From Lotus japonicus (Eukaryota > Streptophyta > Magnoliopsida > Fabales > Fabaceae), in contig NC_080045.1 of the NCBI RefSeq assembly GCF_012489685.1, forward strand, positions 49,001,096-49,065,095: 64,000 nucleotides of DNA. Reading direction: 5' to 3'. The position numbers and the translations under genes are program-made. Positions 31,266 to 42,880 of this stretch are shown in pieces (positions within the stretch are counted from its first letter, which is position 1; each line of letters begins with the position of its first letter). Below the pieces are notes generated by a model. That model ran no database searches. It was given only the letters and a program-made list of their open reading frames with translations, and was not told the DNA's origin.

Positions 31266-32507
31266 TGAAGGTGCGAAAAACACTAGAAAGGGGGGGTTTG
31301 AATAGAGTTTTTGAATCTCGGGTATACTTTTTGGCTTTTTCAAAACTCAAAGATAAAAACTAAGTGCTGAATGATAGGAAGTAAAGCACACGAGTATTTT
31401 ATCCTGGTTCACTTGAGATAAAAGCTCAAGCTAATCCAGTCCACCTGTGAAGGTGATTTCTTCCTTCTTCTGATGAAGGCAATCCACTAAAATCAATGAG
31501 TGTTACAACTGCACTTTGCAATCTGCTAAGTGACTAACAGTACACTGATTTTTCTCACTAGTATCCTCTTAAGAAGCTGATCTACCGATCCTCTTAAGAC
31601 TAGCTAAATACTGAATCAACCTTGATTCAGTCCTCTCAAGATCCGACCAACCTTGGTCTCTTGATGAACTTTACAATATGATGTAAAAGGTTTCGGGTTT
31701 ACAATGAGTGCTTCTAACAAGCGAATAGTAAACTCAGAAGTTTAAGAACAGTGAAGAAATAATGCTAAGAGAATGGTTCGTATATGTTGAATATTTTCAG
31801 CAGAGTTTCTTGGTCTCTTTCTTCTTTCTTCAGCCTTTATATACTCCAACACTTGTGATGTAGCCGTTGCTAGGGTTTTATCCGTTGGAGTGGCAATTCT
31901 GTAATATCAGACTGCTAGGCTGTGCAAGGTAGGTGGCGGACAGACTGAGACTTGTACGGCGTTGTACTGTGATAGCGACCTGTCCTTTCACCAGTTGACT
32001 TGTGATGAAGGAGCTTCAGATGAACGTTGATGAAGCTTCTGATCATCGTCAGATTGAAGCTTGGAGTCTTCTGACCATGCAACTTCTGCTTCTGAACGAG
32101 TTCCTCAGAACTTCTGATGGTCAGAGCTAGAATAGCCTGGGTCTTCAGAACCAACTTCTTGCAAGTCTTCAGAACTTGAGTCTTCTGCTTCTGGACCGTT
32201 CCACTGGAACATCTGGTCTTCAGAACTTCTGACTTGAGTTCTTCAGATATTCTTGAGAGCTTCCATCTTCAGAGCTTCTGAAGTATTTGCCACTGTTCAG
32301 AACGAACATGATAGATTAACTAGCTCTCTTTTTAGTAACCCTTGGTTCTTCTTCTTCTGAACGAATAGGCTTGGGTCAGATTCAGAACTTGTTTGTCACA
32401 ACTTAAAAAGACAAACGTTAGGGTACCACAATTGTTCATCATCACAAACCTTAATTGTAATCATCAAAACATAGAGATGCAACCACTGATCAAACCTTGA
32501 TCTTACA
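31266..32507 (-). repeat. 5' LTR of the Sirevirus-type element (1242 bp)
   Basis: Direct repeat of 20325-21566, same length, with five visible substitutions. TSD ATGTA follows at 32508-32512. Confidence 0.95.
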
Positions 32508-32512
32508 ATGTA

Positions 32513-32653
32513 TACTTGTTCAACACTCCAAACCTAATATTATAAATACAAGAGAGTTTGCACCTAGCAGAGCATCCCCATCATACTATTTCTCTATCTC
32601 TCATACATCTCTCCTCCTCTCTTTACATAATTGTGTACTCTTTATTTATAACA
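32513..32653 (+). repeat. right part of the 5' LTR of the old Copia element
   Basis: The remainder of the LTR begun at 20266, ending in TTTATTTATAACA before CGTTATCAGCACGA. It repeats at 37377-37465 (GCAGAGCATCCCCATCA, TCTCATACATCTCTCCTCCT). Confidence 0.85.
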
Positions 32654-32811
32654 CGTTATCAGCACGATAGTCTCTCCATAATTCCTAATTCCTAAGTGAA
32701 AGAGTAAGTACCACTTCCAGAGTAAGTACCATATCCATGTTGAAGGTTATAATTTTAACAAAAATTTTTTTTTTCTTCTTTCTTCTCCTTCTTCTTCGAA
32801 TCATTTATTTA

Positions 32812-33190
32812 TGAGTCCAAAAGTACCATAGTAATAAATATGAATCATGAAGATTCATAGCCTTACAGTCCAAAAGCACTATAATTGAATTATTTTGAAT
32901 GAATCATAAAGATTCATAGCCTTACAGTCCATAGGCATTGTAATTGAATTATTTTGAGAAAAAAAAATATATGAATCCTGAATATTCATAACCTAAGAGT
33001 CTAGAAGTACCGTATTTGATTATCTCAAATATGAATCATGAAGATTCATTTGAAGATTCATAACCTACGAGTTCAGAATTACCGTAGTAGATTTTTTTTA
33101 AAAAAAAATATGAATCTTGAAGATCATTTCCGAATTGATTTAGATATATTCTCTTTGAGCTATGAGTCCAGAAGTATCATAGCATGAATA
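32812..33190 (+). repeat. decayed tandem repeat of TGAATCATGAAGATTCATA-type units
   Basis: Phrases like GAATCATGAAGATTCATAGCC with AGTCCAAAAGTACCATAG recur about five times, 60-80 bp apart. They lie just after the leader of the old Copia element, in its gag region. Confidence 0.6.
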
Positions 33191-33657
33191 CACAAAGAAC
33201 AGTTCATAAAGAACTAAAAATTTATATGAATATTAAATCCTAAAAAGATTCAATAGATTTATTGGATACTTGAATGTATGAGAGAAATTACTCTATATCT
33301 CTATACATATCATTTAGTTGATTTGATCATTCTTCATTCCTTCCTTGACGTGAATGGAATATTATTGAATCTTGCCACCAGAAGTAGAAGAGATAAAGAA
33401 AATTTATGAGATATATCATATGAAAATAATAGGAAGAGATCAAGAAAAGAGTCATAAAATATACTATATTTAAATTATTTAAATTGAATTGATCTCTTTA
33501 TTTTGGTAAAAGATCTCTTTATTGAATTGACTATTTTTTATATGCTATTTTTTTTCTTCCTGAATTGATTTGATTATTGTTTACATGTAAATTGATTCAC
33601 CATAATGAATAGATTGTTTTTATATTGAATTGAACTGAAATCGATCAATTTCTTTTT

Positions 33658-34130
33658 GGCTAAAAAACATTTTTGGCCCCTGATGTTTCAAGTTTGTACA
33701 AATTCTGCCCCTACTATATTTTTGTCAACGTTTCTCAGGAGAGGTTCCTGAGTGGATTGGAGAGATGAAGAGGAGTATATGAAGTTGATGATGATCAATG
33801 AAATGATATAAATTAAATTTGCTTGATGTATATATCAATTATGTATGTAACTGACCTGGTTAAATGCATGTTTTGCTACTTACAGGTCTTGAGTTTGAAT
33901 CTCCCATACCCCATTTTTCCAATTTCACTTGTAATTTTCACGTGGCAATCAAAACAATATAAAAAATAAAGTCAAATCAGCTCATTCCGTTATTTTTTTA
34001 ACGTCTGACTGATGGAGGGGTAGACGGTGCACTGTTTGAAAACATGAGGGGTAGAAACGTCGACAAAAATAGAGTAGGAGCAGAATTTGCACAAACATGA
34101 AACATTAGGGTCCAAAAGTGCTTTTTAGCC
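33658..34130. mobile_element. MULE-type MITE inside the old Copia element
   Basis: Long inverted ends start GGCTAAAAAACATTTTTGG (left) and GGCTAAAAAGCACTTTTGG (right, inverted), and stay similar for about 75 bp. The TSD is a perfect 9 bp, TTTCTTTTT (33649-33657, 34131-34139). Length 473 bp, no ORF. Confidence 0.92.
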
Positions 34131-36255
34131 TTTCTTTTTAAAGTGTGTTTGTCAAAATAAAATAAAATAAAAGTGTGTTATCTGTTTAAATCAAATTGTA
34201 TTAAAACAGTTTCGTAACAATCTACCATGATGTCATGATGATAAGATTATTTCAAATTACATGATTATATTGTTTCATTTTATTATTGTGTATCTCTTAG
34301 TTTAATTTAAATTTAAATTATATGATATATGATATTGGATCGATTGCACTGTTTCGTTTGTTTTGTTTGCAGTACCAGATCATTTATCACTTTGGTTTAA
34401 TTGGATTTCTTTGGTTTATAACTCTGTTAGGTTTTCAGCTAACATGTCATTTAGGAATGAAGCAGATCACTCAATTGTGATAAAATTAGAATAAAAGGTA
34501 ATTATTGATTTTGAATACATGCAGCAACATTTGTATGTGGATGTGCTCTATTTTAGTTAGTATGTAAATCTTTATTAAATCTTAAAGGAATTTTTTTATA
34601 ATGTGTAGATATTTATGAGATTATGAAGATAATATATTTTGGAATAACTCTATGAGTTTGTCATAAAATTCTTTTAGTTATTTATGATAAATAAATTTAT
34701 TTACATGTATTTAGATTTCCTTATTGTATCATAAAGGAATATTTAAACAAACTTAGCTATTTGAAATAAACAAAAGAAGAAGACTCTATAGTCTTTTGTC
34801 AATGTCTACATTATAGTTCCTGAAGAACTATATCGTTACCATTATAAATGATCAAGTTGATTGAAAGAGATGCATCTATCATGTAAGCTGCTGAAGTAGC
34901 TATTAATGAATGATTGAGATATTCCCTGAAGTGAATATTTTAACACAACATGACAAAAGTTGTGATCATTTAGTTAGAAAAATTATTAACGCATGGTTAA
35001 TTGTCCCTGAAGGACATCGAATAGCATATTTGATATTGTTTCATTTCTCATGAAATGAAACTTTGTGGTGGCTTTCTAGAAGAAGCCTATGAAATTTCAA
35101 AGCAATATTTTAAAAGGGATCATTGACAATCTTGAAAATATCCACCGATCAATAATCTTATATTTTTTTCGAGAAACAACCCCAGATGCAGTTGCAATCT
35201 TATAAATCGTATTAGAGTCAATGGTTGGTGTAGCCATGATAATAAATCCTTATATCGGAAGTCTTCCTGACACAATGTGGTGGTCAGGCGACATATCCTA
35301 TTGGCATGGTGATGAAGCGAATTGAAGTGCAATTGCTAATAGCTTGCTGAGGGGGAGCATAATAATATGTTTGTGACTCACACTTAGAGGGAGAATGTTG
35401 AGAATTAAAGTGTGAGTTACAGTCTCACATTGGCGCATGATCTCATGCTTTATAATCCCCTTATCCCCCTAAATTGGTATCAAAGTATAGAAAATAAGGA
35501 GCAGAATAAACACTATTGTTAGATATTGTTTGGATCAGTAGTAATCCATACATGTAAAGATGTCAAACCTATTGTGTTTTTCCATGTGATGGATATGAGT
35601 TAAAGGAAATTATGAGATGTAATACTCATCTTGTGACATAATTGTCATGTACATATATCCCTTATTAATTTGAAAGTCTTGAAGGACTTTATTTACATTT
35701 AATTGATGTAACGATAAACTATGGGTTGAAAATATCAAAATTCTTGAAGGATTTAAAATGCCAGAAAATTTCACTTCAAACATTGAAGTACTATTTTGAA
35801 TGAGAAAGTTCTATATATGAAACAAATTGAATGTGATTGGCAGGACCGGTTAGACCATCCCGAATCTTATGATGCGAAAGTATATGAATTCATATGAGCA
35901 CTCATCGAAGAACCTGAAGATTCTTCAATATAATGAATTCTTATATATTGTTCTCATGACCAATTAATAATTGGCAAAAGGATGGATTTGAATATCTCAT
36001 TATTCTTGAGTATATTCGATGCGATACATGTGCACGTATTCACTCTTTTTATGAGTCATTTAAGAATTTCATAAATTTATTGATGCATCGACTAAATGAA
36101 CAAATATCCCATTAGCTCGCAATATTGATAGTGAAAATTTCATCCTTGATCAAGTTGGTAAATGACATGATTTTGAATATCTAGTTGCTTATGTTCGTAT
36201 TCAGAGTGATCTAGTTGAGTTGTTTAATTAAATGCCTCCTATTTATAGCTAGACA

Positions 36256-37376
36256 ATTAGATATGAGAACAAATGTCCTTACTGGTAGCAACATTGACAC
36301 GCATTGAGCCAACAAGTCATCAGAATTCTTCCCATCACAATTGGTTTATGGTCAGGAACCTAATATCTCTCATGAATTTTCAACGTGCGTTATATATTTA
36401 CAATTGCTCCACCACAACGCATGAAGGTGAGACCACGGAGAAAGTAGAGATTATTAACCAATTTGAGCCATTACCAGAAGATATTTCATGTCTTACTTGT
36501 TGTTGTTTCTCAACATTAGGGGGGAGAGAAAAATAAGCAGCTTTGAAAATTCGTAAAGAATGCATATATATACTCACACTATGAACCAGAAGTTCAAAAG
36601 ATGCATTCACTTACCCTAAAGGAATTATTAAATTTCTTATATGCTGCAAATACCCTTCTCTAACTTAATATCTGAAATTTTTTTAAAAGGCATGCCTAAA
36701 ACTTGTTCAAAAGATATATCCTAGAGAAGGAAGATGGTCTTTTGAGGAGGCAAACTATCTTGAAAAGTGTAGAGACTACAAAAATGTTTTATACCTCATG
36801 AAGAGGTTCAGGTACCTGTAATAATTGATTAACGGGATTTCAATTGATCATGTCTCTACAAGTTAAAACAAGGAACCAAGAATATGAAGAATTGTGGACA
36901 TGATTAAGTAGCGCTCAATATTAGAAATATGTGCGAGAATCTTGAACCCAAAAATGAATGAGTGTGATTGGTCATAAATAGAAAGAAGAAATCCATTTGC
37001 TGAATTTAATGGTCTTTGGACCTCATGTATATACCCTAAAGGTATAAAGACAATAAGGCATAAAGAGTCTGAAGATCTAATTGGTTATGCATATGCTGGA
37101 TATTTGTCTGAAGATTTCAAACATGTTACTTGTTTACATGTGGAGGAACAACGATTTCATGGAGATCTATGAAACAAACTATAACAGCCACCTCAGCTAA
37201 CCATGCATAATATTAGCATTACATGAGGCAAGTCAATAATGCATTTGGCTGAAATTCGTGATTCTATGTGTACTTGATACTTGTGGTCTGTCCTCTAGAA
37301 AGATGCCGCCAACAACTATATATGAAGATAATACTGCATGCATTGCTCAAACAAAAGAAGGATACATCAAGGGAAA
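36256..37376 (+). pseudogene. Copia integrase-tail and RNase H debris
   Basis: About 36335-36530 reads as the integrase C-terminal region (LVYGQEPNISHEF, then TLGGREK) with stops and shifts. About 37005-37375 reads as RNase H (KESEDLIGYAYAGYLSEDF, CGGTTISWRSMKQTI, PTTIYEDNTACIAQ, GYIKG). All frames are interrupted. The RNase H frame runs directly into the middle of an LTR at 37377, so an internal deletion has joined them. Confidence 0.75.
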
Positions 37377-37465
37377 TAGCAGAGCATCCCCATCACACTA
37401 TTTATCTATCTCTCATACATCTCTCCTCCTCCCTTTACATACTTGTGTACTCTTTATTCATAACA
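37377..37465 (+). repeat. truncated 3' LTR of the old Copia element
   Basis: Matches the last 90 bp of the 5' LTR (TAGCAGAGCATCCCCATCA to CATAACA). The first 110 bp of this LTR are missing. Confidence 0.85.
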
Positions 37466-37795
37466 TAAATAAGAATTTGTACGTTTTTAAGAATAAGTAA
37501 AGTGATGGAATGACTTAAAGTGCAACAACTTAAAAAATAGGGTATTACAAATTTACTTGAATTTTTTTAATATTTTTGATATTTTGCAAAACAATTACTT
37601 AAAAAATTATCGAGGAAAAAAATGCACATTAATTACAATATTTTTTTTGAAAGTACATTAATTACAATAACATAGGACTTAACATCTATCTATATATATT
37701 AGAAAAGAACAACTTCTAGCATGACGTGTCGCTCTCACAGGCCAAGTTAGTGACGTGTCGCTCCGAGATTAATTCTCACTTAATTATTTACACGT

Positions 37796-38453
37796 CAGCT
37801 TTTCCACCTATTAATTTTCGGATTTTTAATTAATTCAGGATTTTATGAGTTTTTATTGTGATTTGCTAGATTTTGATAGTTTTTATCTATATTTATTTAG
37901 TACCTTTTTAAAATTTAGATTTGATTAGGATTTAGGTTGTTTATTTCTTGATTTTATCTTAATTTATCTTATTATTTATTTGTAGAGTATTAATTAATTT
38001 TTTTGGTATTTTTGTTGAATTTTTGGATTTTTAATTAACTCGGGATTTTATTACATATTTAATTTAAAAAAAACAAGTGATTATGTTAAATATTAAAATA
38101 AATAAAATCCAACATGATCATGTTCAGCTTTTTCACCTATTAATTTTCGGATTTTTAATTAATTCAGGATTTTATGAGTTTTTATTGTGATTTGCTAGAT
38201 TTTGATAGTTTTTATCTATATTTATTTAGTACCTTTTTAAAATTTAGATTTGATTAGGATTTAGGTTGTTTATTTCTTGATTTTATATTAATTTATCTTA
38301 TTATTTATTTGTAGAGTATTAATTAATTTTTTTGGTATTTTTGTTGAATTTTTGGATTTTTAATTAACTCACGATTTTATTACATATTTAATTTAAAAAA
38401 AACAAGTGATTATGTTAAATATTAAAATAAATAAAATCCAACATGATCATGTT
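37796..38453 (+). repeat. 329-bp tandem duplication inside the Helitron
   Basis: The copies start at 37796 and 38125 (CAGCTTTTCCACCTATTAATT / CAGCTTTTTCACCTATTAAT) and both end in CATGATCATGTTC. They differ by only a few bases (for example TTATCTTAA versus TTATATTAA), so the duplication is recent. Confidence 0.9.
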
Positions 38454-39359
38454 CCATTTATAAGAGATTCATGTGAAGGAAAAAACAAAAAGATATTCAA
38501 CGGGTAAATATTTTATATCTTCTTTTATTTTAACCTTAAAATTTCCTAAAAAACTGTCATTTTAAACAAAAATAAAATCTTATAAATGATTTAAATCAAT
38601 AATACATCCCATTAGCAAAAACCCTCTTAAAACCTTAAAACCCTGCCTACCTCCCCCATCTCCTCCATGGAATTCTCATCCCACAACCTCTCCTACCTCG
38701 CCCAGCTCCACCACTTCCGGTTCACAATCTCTCTTTAACACATTCCATTCCATACACACAATGTCTCTTGACTCAGTTCATTAGTCTTATTTCATACCAT
38801 AAGAAACCCTTTCTCAACCTCCTCTGTCGACTCACCATGTCCACCACGGCGCCACCGCGCTCCCTTAGACCTCCGTCGTTACCCCAGGTGCACCAACCCC
38901 TCCATGCAATTCTCATCCCATCTCTCCACCGACCGGAACCACCCCCACAGAATCGTCTCATCTCTCCACGGAACCACTTTGCCATCGACTTGCAATCCCC
39001 ATTCCTCTGCCACATCTTTGCTATCGACTTGCAATCCCCATCCATCCGATTCGCTGTCGCGTCGCCACTCAAGCCACCCATTGGATACATGAGTGCAATA
39101 ACATCATAAGGAGGAGGTAATCGAAGACGATTAAGGGCGATTTTTTGTGCTTTTGTTTTTTGGTTGGCTTTTGTCTTGCTGCCTTGGACTGATTGTGAAT
39201 GTTGCAGATGGAGGTAATTTCAAATTATTTTCTTCCATTGCTTGAATAGCTAATTGTACTCTGTTTTGGAGTTGTTTCTGTTTGGCTACGGTTCGCTGAT
39301 GTGCTTCTAAGCATATTATGTTATGGTTTTTTCATTTTGTTGTGTTTCAAGGTCATACC

Positions 39360-41345
39360 AAGGATTCAGGAGCCAAGGGTGGAGATTCATCTCCCAAGAA
39401 AGATGTTAGCCGAGTCCTAATGCTCAGGTGAAACACGCTCATTCACACACCCATATCATGTTTGATTGCATTAGTGGAAAAATATGAGTTTAATTTTGAT
39501 GCACTCACGGGATTTTTAAATTAAATAAAAGAACTGGGTTTCTCAAATGTGTATAGAATCAAATAACTTCGGTCTGACAAGTGACTTTACACTGCTTACT
39601 CTCTCCTCTGGAATAAGTTTAATTTCACTCATTTTATGGCATCTCACATGGCTGAACTTTCACACTTGAAGAGATCAGTTCTGTATCCAGATGCAATTTG
39701 GATTATTCTTTTGGCCTAGAGTATTTAGCTTTTATCTCTTTAATGTGATGATTAATGAACATTTGCAAGAAGTTGTATTTTCTTTTTCCAAAAAAAATGT
39801 TTTGAAACGTCTGGATTCCCCAATTTTCTGCAATCATAATGTTTATGACTGTATTTTTTTTAATCATGATGCTCAGAAAAACTCTCTTCTTTAGAGCAAA
39901 GGAAAATGAAGAGCATTTGCACCTTGAACGAATCAAGGATAAGTCAAAACTTTTTCTTTTGGAGGATGGTGCTAGCAAAGATAGAAAACACAATGTAATG
40001 TTAAAAGCTATTGAAGCTATTGCTGGAGTCAGAGAAGAGGTGGCAAACTGTTTGAGATGGTGAAACATTCTTCCCATTTTATTGTTGGTAAAAAGATTGG
40101 AGAACATGTAAGGTTTTCTGCCCCTTTCATACTTTCTGATATACTTTGCACCTAAATTTTTGGTTTCAAGTGTGAAAATGAAGAGCATTCTAATGTTTCT
40201 CTCTTTTCAGAATCCTAAGTTTTTTTGTTAATCCTATTTAGAACAATTGACCTACATATCTTACCTCTTTCATACAACTCTTTACATATCTATTTGCTAC
40301 TTTGATTGTTAGGAGAGATTTTTAACATCCGAACAATTTTGACAATTGGTATCTAAAGAAAGCTCTATTAGTATGACCTTTTTATCTTATTTTTGTCTTC
40401 TTCACAAGTTAACCAGATAGAGAGGATGATGCAGAAACAATATTACACAAACGAAAATCAGTGACTTAGATAGATAAGTGGCTTAGTTAGTTTAACTTTA
40501 GTCCCTCTGTAATTAAGTGATTAGGTTAGTTATCATTTATGCTCACTATCTATCTGATTCATTTATGAGGTAGTTAGTATTATAAAAACCTGTAGCATTT
40601 CAGCAATTGAGAACATGTGTTTTGGTTTTCTTTCATTTTTTAATCTTATTGTTTTGAAGAGTGAAACACTGAAATGGTATGGCAGTGATACTGTTAATGT
40701 GCTTAGGGGACGGCATTGAGAAAAAGTTTTATGATTCTGACTTCCATAAGCTTAGGGGATGGCAGTGGTCACTATAGATTAAATTAGCTATTGGTTATTA
40801 GCCATCATTGATTTTATTCCCTGATTATGTCTCTGATAGTAATTGAAAAGTCAAATTACTATAAATGTTTTATGACCTACATTACTCCATACTTACACCA
40901 CCCCCTGATTTCTCCTTTTGGTCCTTCTCATGATCTATGCCCCTGATTTCTCCTTCTCATAATTGCACATAACCTAAGTTACTCCTTAATACAATTTAAA
41001 AATGGCAAGGTAGATGTCCAGATAGGTTTCTCTTGGTGAACTTCTATGCCACAAGATGATGGTTTCAAGGAACTGTGATAATCTTGCTTCTGTTTTTTAT
41101 AAATACTTATCTACATGTATTTGGTCAAGTCATTGGACAATGCAGAGTGTGTAAAATTGCAGCATGGTTTGTTTTTTTTTTATTAGGGCAAGTGCATAAT
41201 GGTTGGTGAAAGTCATGTAGAGATTACCATTTCTGTTCCGAAAACCCAAAGCTGTCGGAGCAACTTTTTATGGTTGGAGGAGCTTACTAAGGTGACTTAT
41301 ACTGAACAAACATGGGAGGAGAAGGATGTTTATGGTATTCCTTGA
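39360..41345 (+). pseudogene. captured gene-like segments, identity unknown
   Basis: About 39895-40110 has a coding look (ENEEHLHLERIKDKSKLFLL, then KHNVMLKAIEAIAGVREE). After a frame change it continues as KLFEMVKHSSHFIVGKKIG, followed by a GTAAGG donor-like site. About 41195-41340 gives ESHVEITISVPKTQSCRSNF and LEELTKVTYTEQTWEEKD. These look like consecutive exons of one host gene, no longer in a continuous frame. I could not name the gene. Confidence 0.4.
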
Positions 41346-42309
41346 GAGAGCTTGAACATAAAAGAGGTATGAGAAGCAAGCCATTGAGAGCATGGTCCCT
41401 GCAAATTCCCACTTTTTTTTGTATTTATTTGTCTGCAGACTGCTATTAATGCAAGGCAGGCCTTCCTCTTTTTACTAACCTGAATGATCTCAGTCATAGA
41501 TGCTTGCAGATACTCCACCATTCCTTATGTTTCATTCTCATTTATTTTGATCTCTAATTTGTTGTGTTTGGTCATTGAAAAGAAGTAAGAATTTTTAATT
41601 TCTTTAGTTTGTCTTTCATGGAACTACTATACATCATATCAATGACTATATTAGTTAAATTTTCTCTTTTAGAATGTTAACTCCATATGCCTTATTGCTT
41701 GATTAGTTTATATAGTTAAAGGAGCTATATAATAAAATAGGTTAAAGAAATTATAAGGTTATTTAATTTCTTAAACTTATACTCCTCTATTATTGATACT
41801 ATGCCTTTTTACTTAATTTATTGATTGATAATTATAAGGTTAAAGGTAACATCTACATGTTGTGGTATGATTTTTTCTTCTAAATAATGCTAATTATGTA
41901 CACTGGAGTTTAGTTTCTCTTTGTTTTGCCATTTAGACTGCATTTTTGTTTATTTTTTGCTGTTGTTTTTTGTTTATTTTTTAATTTGCTTTTCTCTTTC
42001 TCTAACAATGTGGTTTAAGGCAGCAGAGCTTCATTTTTTACTTCTTTTATGTCCTTTGTTTATGTAGCTATGTGTCAAGATTTTCACTTTGAGGCCAACC
42101 TTTTAACTGCAACAGTGAAGCATTTCACTTTGAGGCTAACCTTTTAGCTGCTGTTTATGTCCTGTAATAACTTTTAGAAGAATAAAATCAAATCATTGAA
42201 GCATATATTTTATGCGAATAAAATACACAGATGATTTAAACTGATTGATTATTTCTATTCCCTTTGGACTTGGGAGCAAAGCTCCAACTATATAAGTAGG
42301 GTTTAAGAA

Positions 42310-42880
42310 TTTGACTATTGAAGTTGCGGCAAAGCTTTGCCAACCCTACCAAGTTCTTCATTGAACATTGTAGAATCAGTCATTGGTGCCTGTGGGATTA
42401 GTACTTTAAAGAGAACAAATCTCATAATTGTGAATAATGTCTCTGACATTGTTAAAGCAGGATGGTACTACAAACAGGTTATCCATAGACTGGATGGAAT
42501 GGAACAACATTTAGCAATAGTTTTTTGTAGGTATTTGACTATTTTATGCAGCTTTTCATTTTATAGCCCTTTTGGTTTTGGGCAGGATGACCCTTTAGGG
42601 TGGTACATAAACTTCAACTAGATATCGTGTAAATTAATGTCAATGGATGCTACAGGGGTGCTGCTCATGTTGGATGGAATGGAACAACATTTAGCAATAG
42701 TTTTTTATAGGTTATTTGAGTATTCTATGCAGCTTTTCATTTTATAGCCCTTTTGGTTTTGTGCAGGATGGCCCTTTAGGGTGGTACATATTTTTATATA
42801 GGACGAATAACATAAAGTTCAGCTAGATATCGTGTAAATTAATGTCAATGGATGCTACAGGGGTGCTGCTCATGTGTTTC
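42310..42880 (+). repeat. coding-like fragment followed by a 180-bp tandem duplication
   Basis: TGGATGGAATGGAACAACAT occurs at 42491 and 42671, and the following 180-210 bp are nearly the same in both copies (TTTAGGGTGGTACATA, ATCGTGTAAATTAATG, GGGGTGCTGCTCATG). The second copy has an extra 26-bp stretch. The 94-residue frame 42337-42621 covers the first copy and looks like part of a captured exon. Confidence 0.7.

Larger units (their letters stand above)
20325..32507 (-). mobile_element. young Sirevirus-type Ty1/Copia retrotransposon, 12.2 kb, defective pol
   Basis: Two 1242-bp LTRs differ by only five substitutions that I can see (0.4%). The flanks are a perfect TSD, ATGTA (20320-20324, 32508-32512). 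On the minus strand the order is 5' LTR, primer-binding site, gag, protease-integrase, RT, RNase H, long env-like ORF, small ORF, polypurine tract, 3' LTR. Long length, an env-like ORF after pol and a zinc-knuckle gag place it in the Sirevirus (SIRE1/Maximus) group. Pol has at least two in-frame stops and one frame break, so this copy cannot make a full polyprotein. Confidence 0.95.
20266..37465 (+). mobile_element. old Ale-like Ty1/Copia element, carrying nested insertions
   Basis: The 5' LTR starts TGTTATGAATATTTGG at 20266, is split by the Sirevirus insertion, and resumes at 32513 to end at 32653 (about 200 bp in all). The usual CGTTATCAGCACGA leader follows. Interior debris includes integrase-tail, RT/RNase H pieces and ends in a shortened 3' LTR (37377-37465). 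Flanking GAAAT (20261) and TAAAT (37466) may be a decayed TSD. All frames are broken. A MULE-type MITE sits at 33658-34130. Pol debris is on the plus strand. Confidence 0.75.

Noticed and set aside
39703..40188. A 161-residue minus-strand ORF
   Set aside because: It is antisense to the better coding-like segment on the plus strand, and its sequence has no domain-like look.
42337..42621. A 94-residue ORF as an independent gene
   Set aside because: It overlaps a recent tandem duplication inside the Helitron; more likely part of captured DNA.
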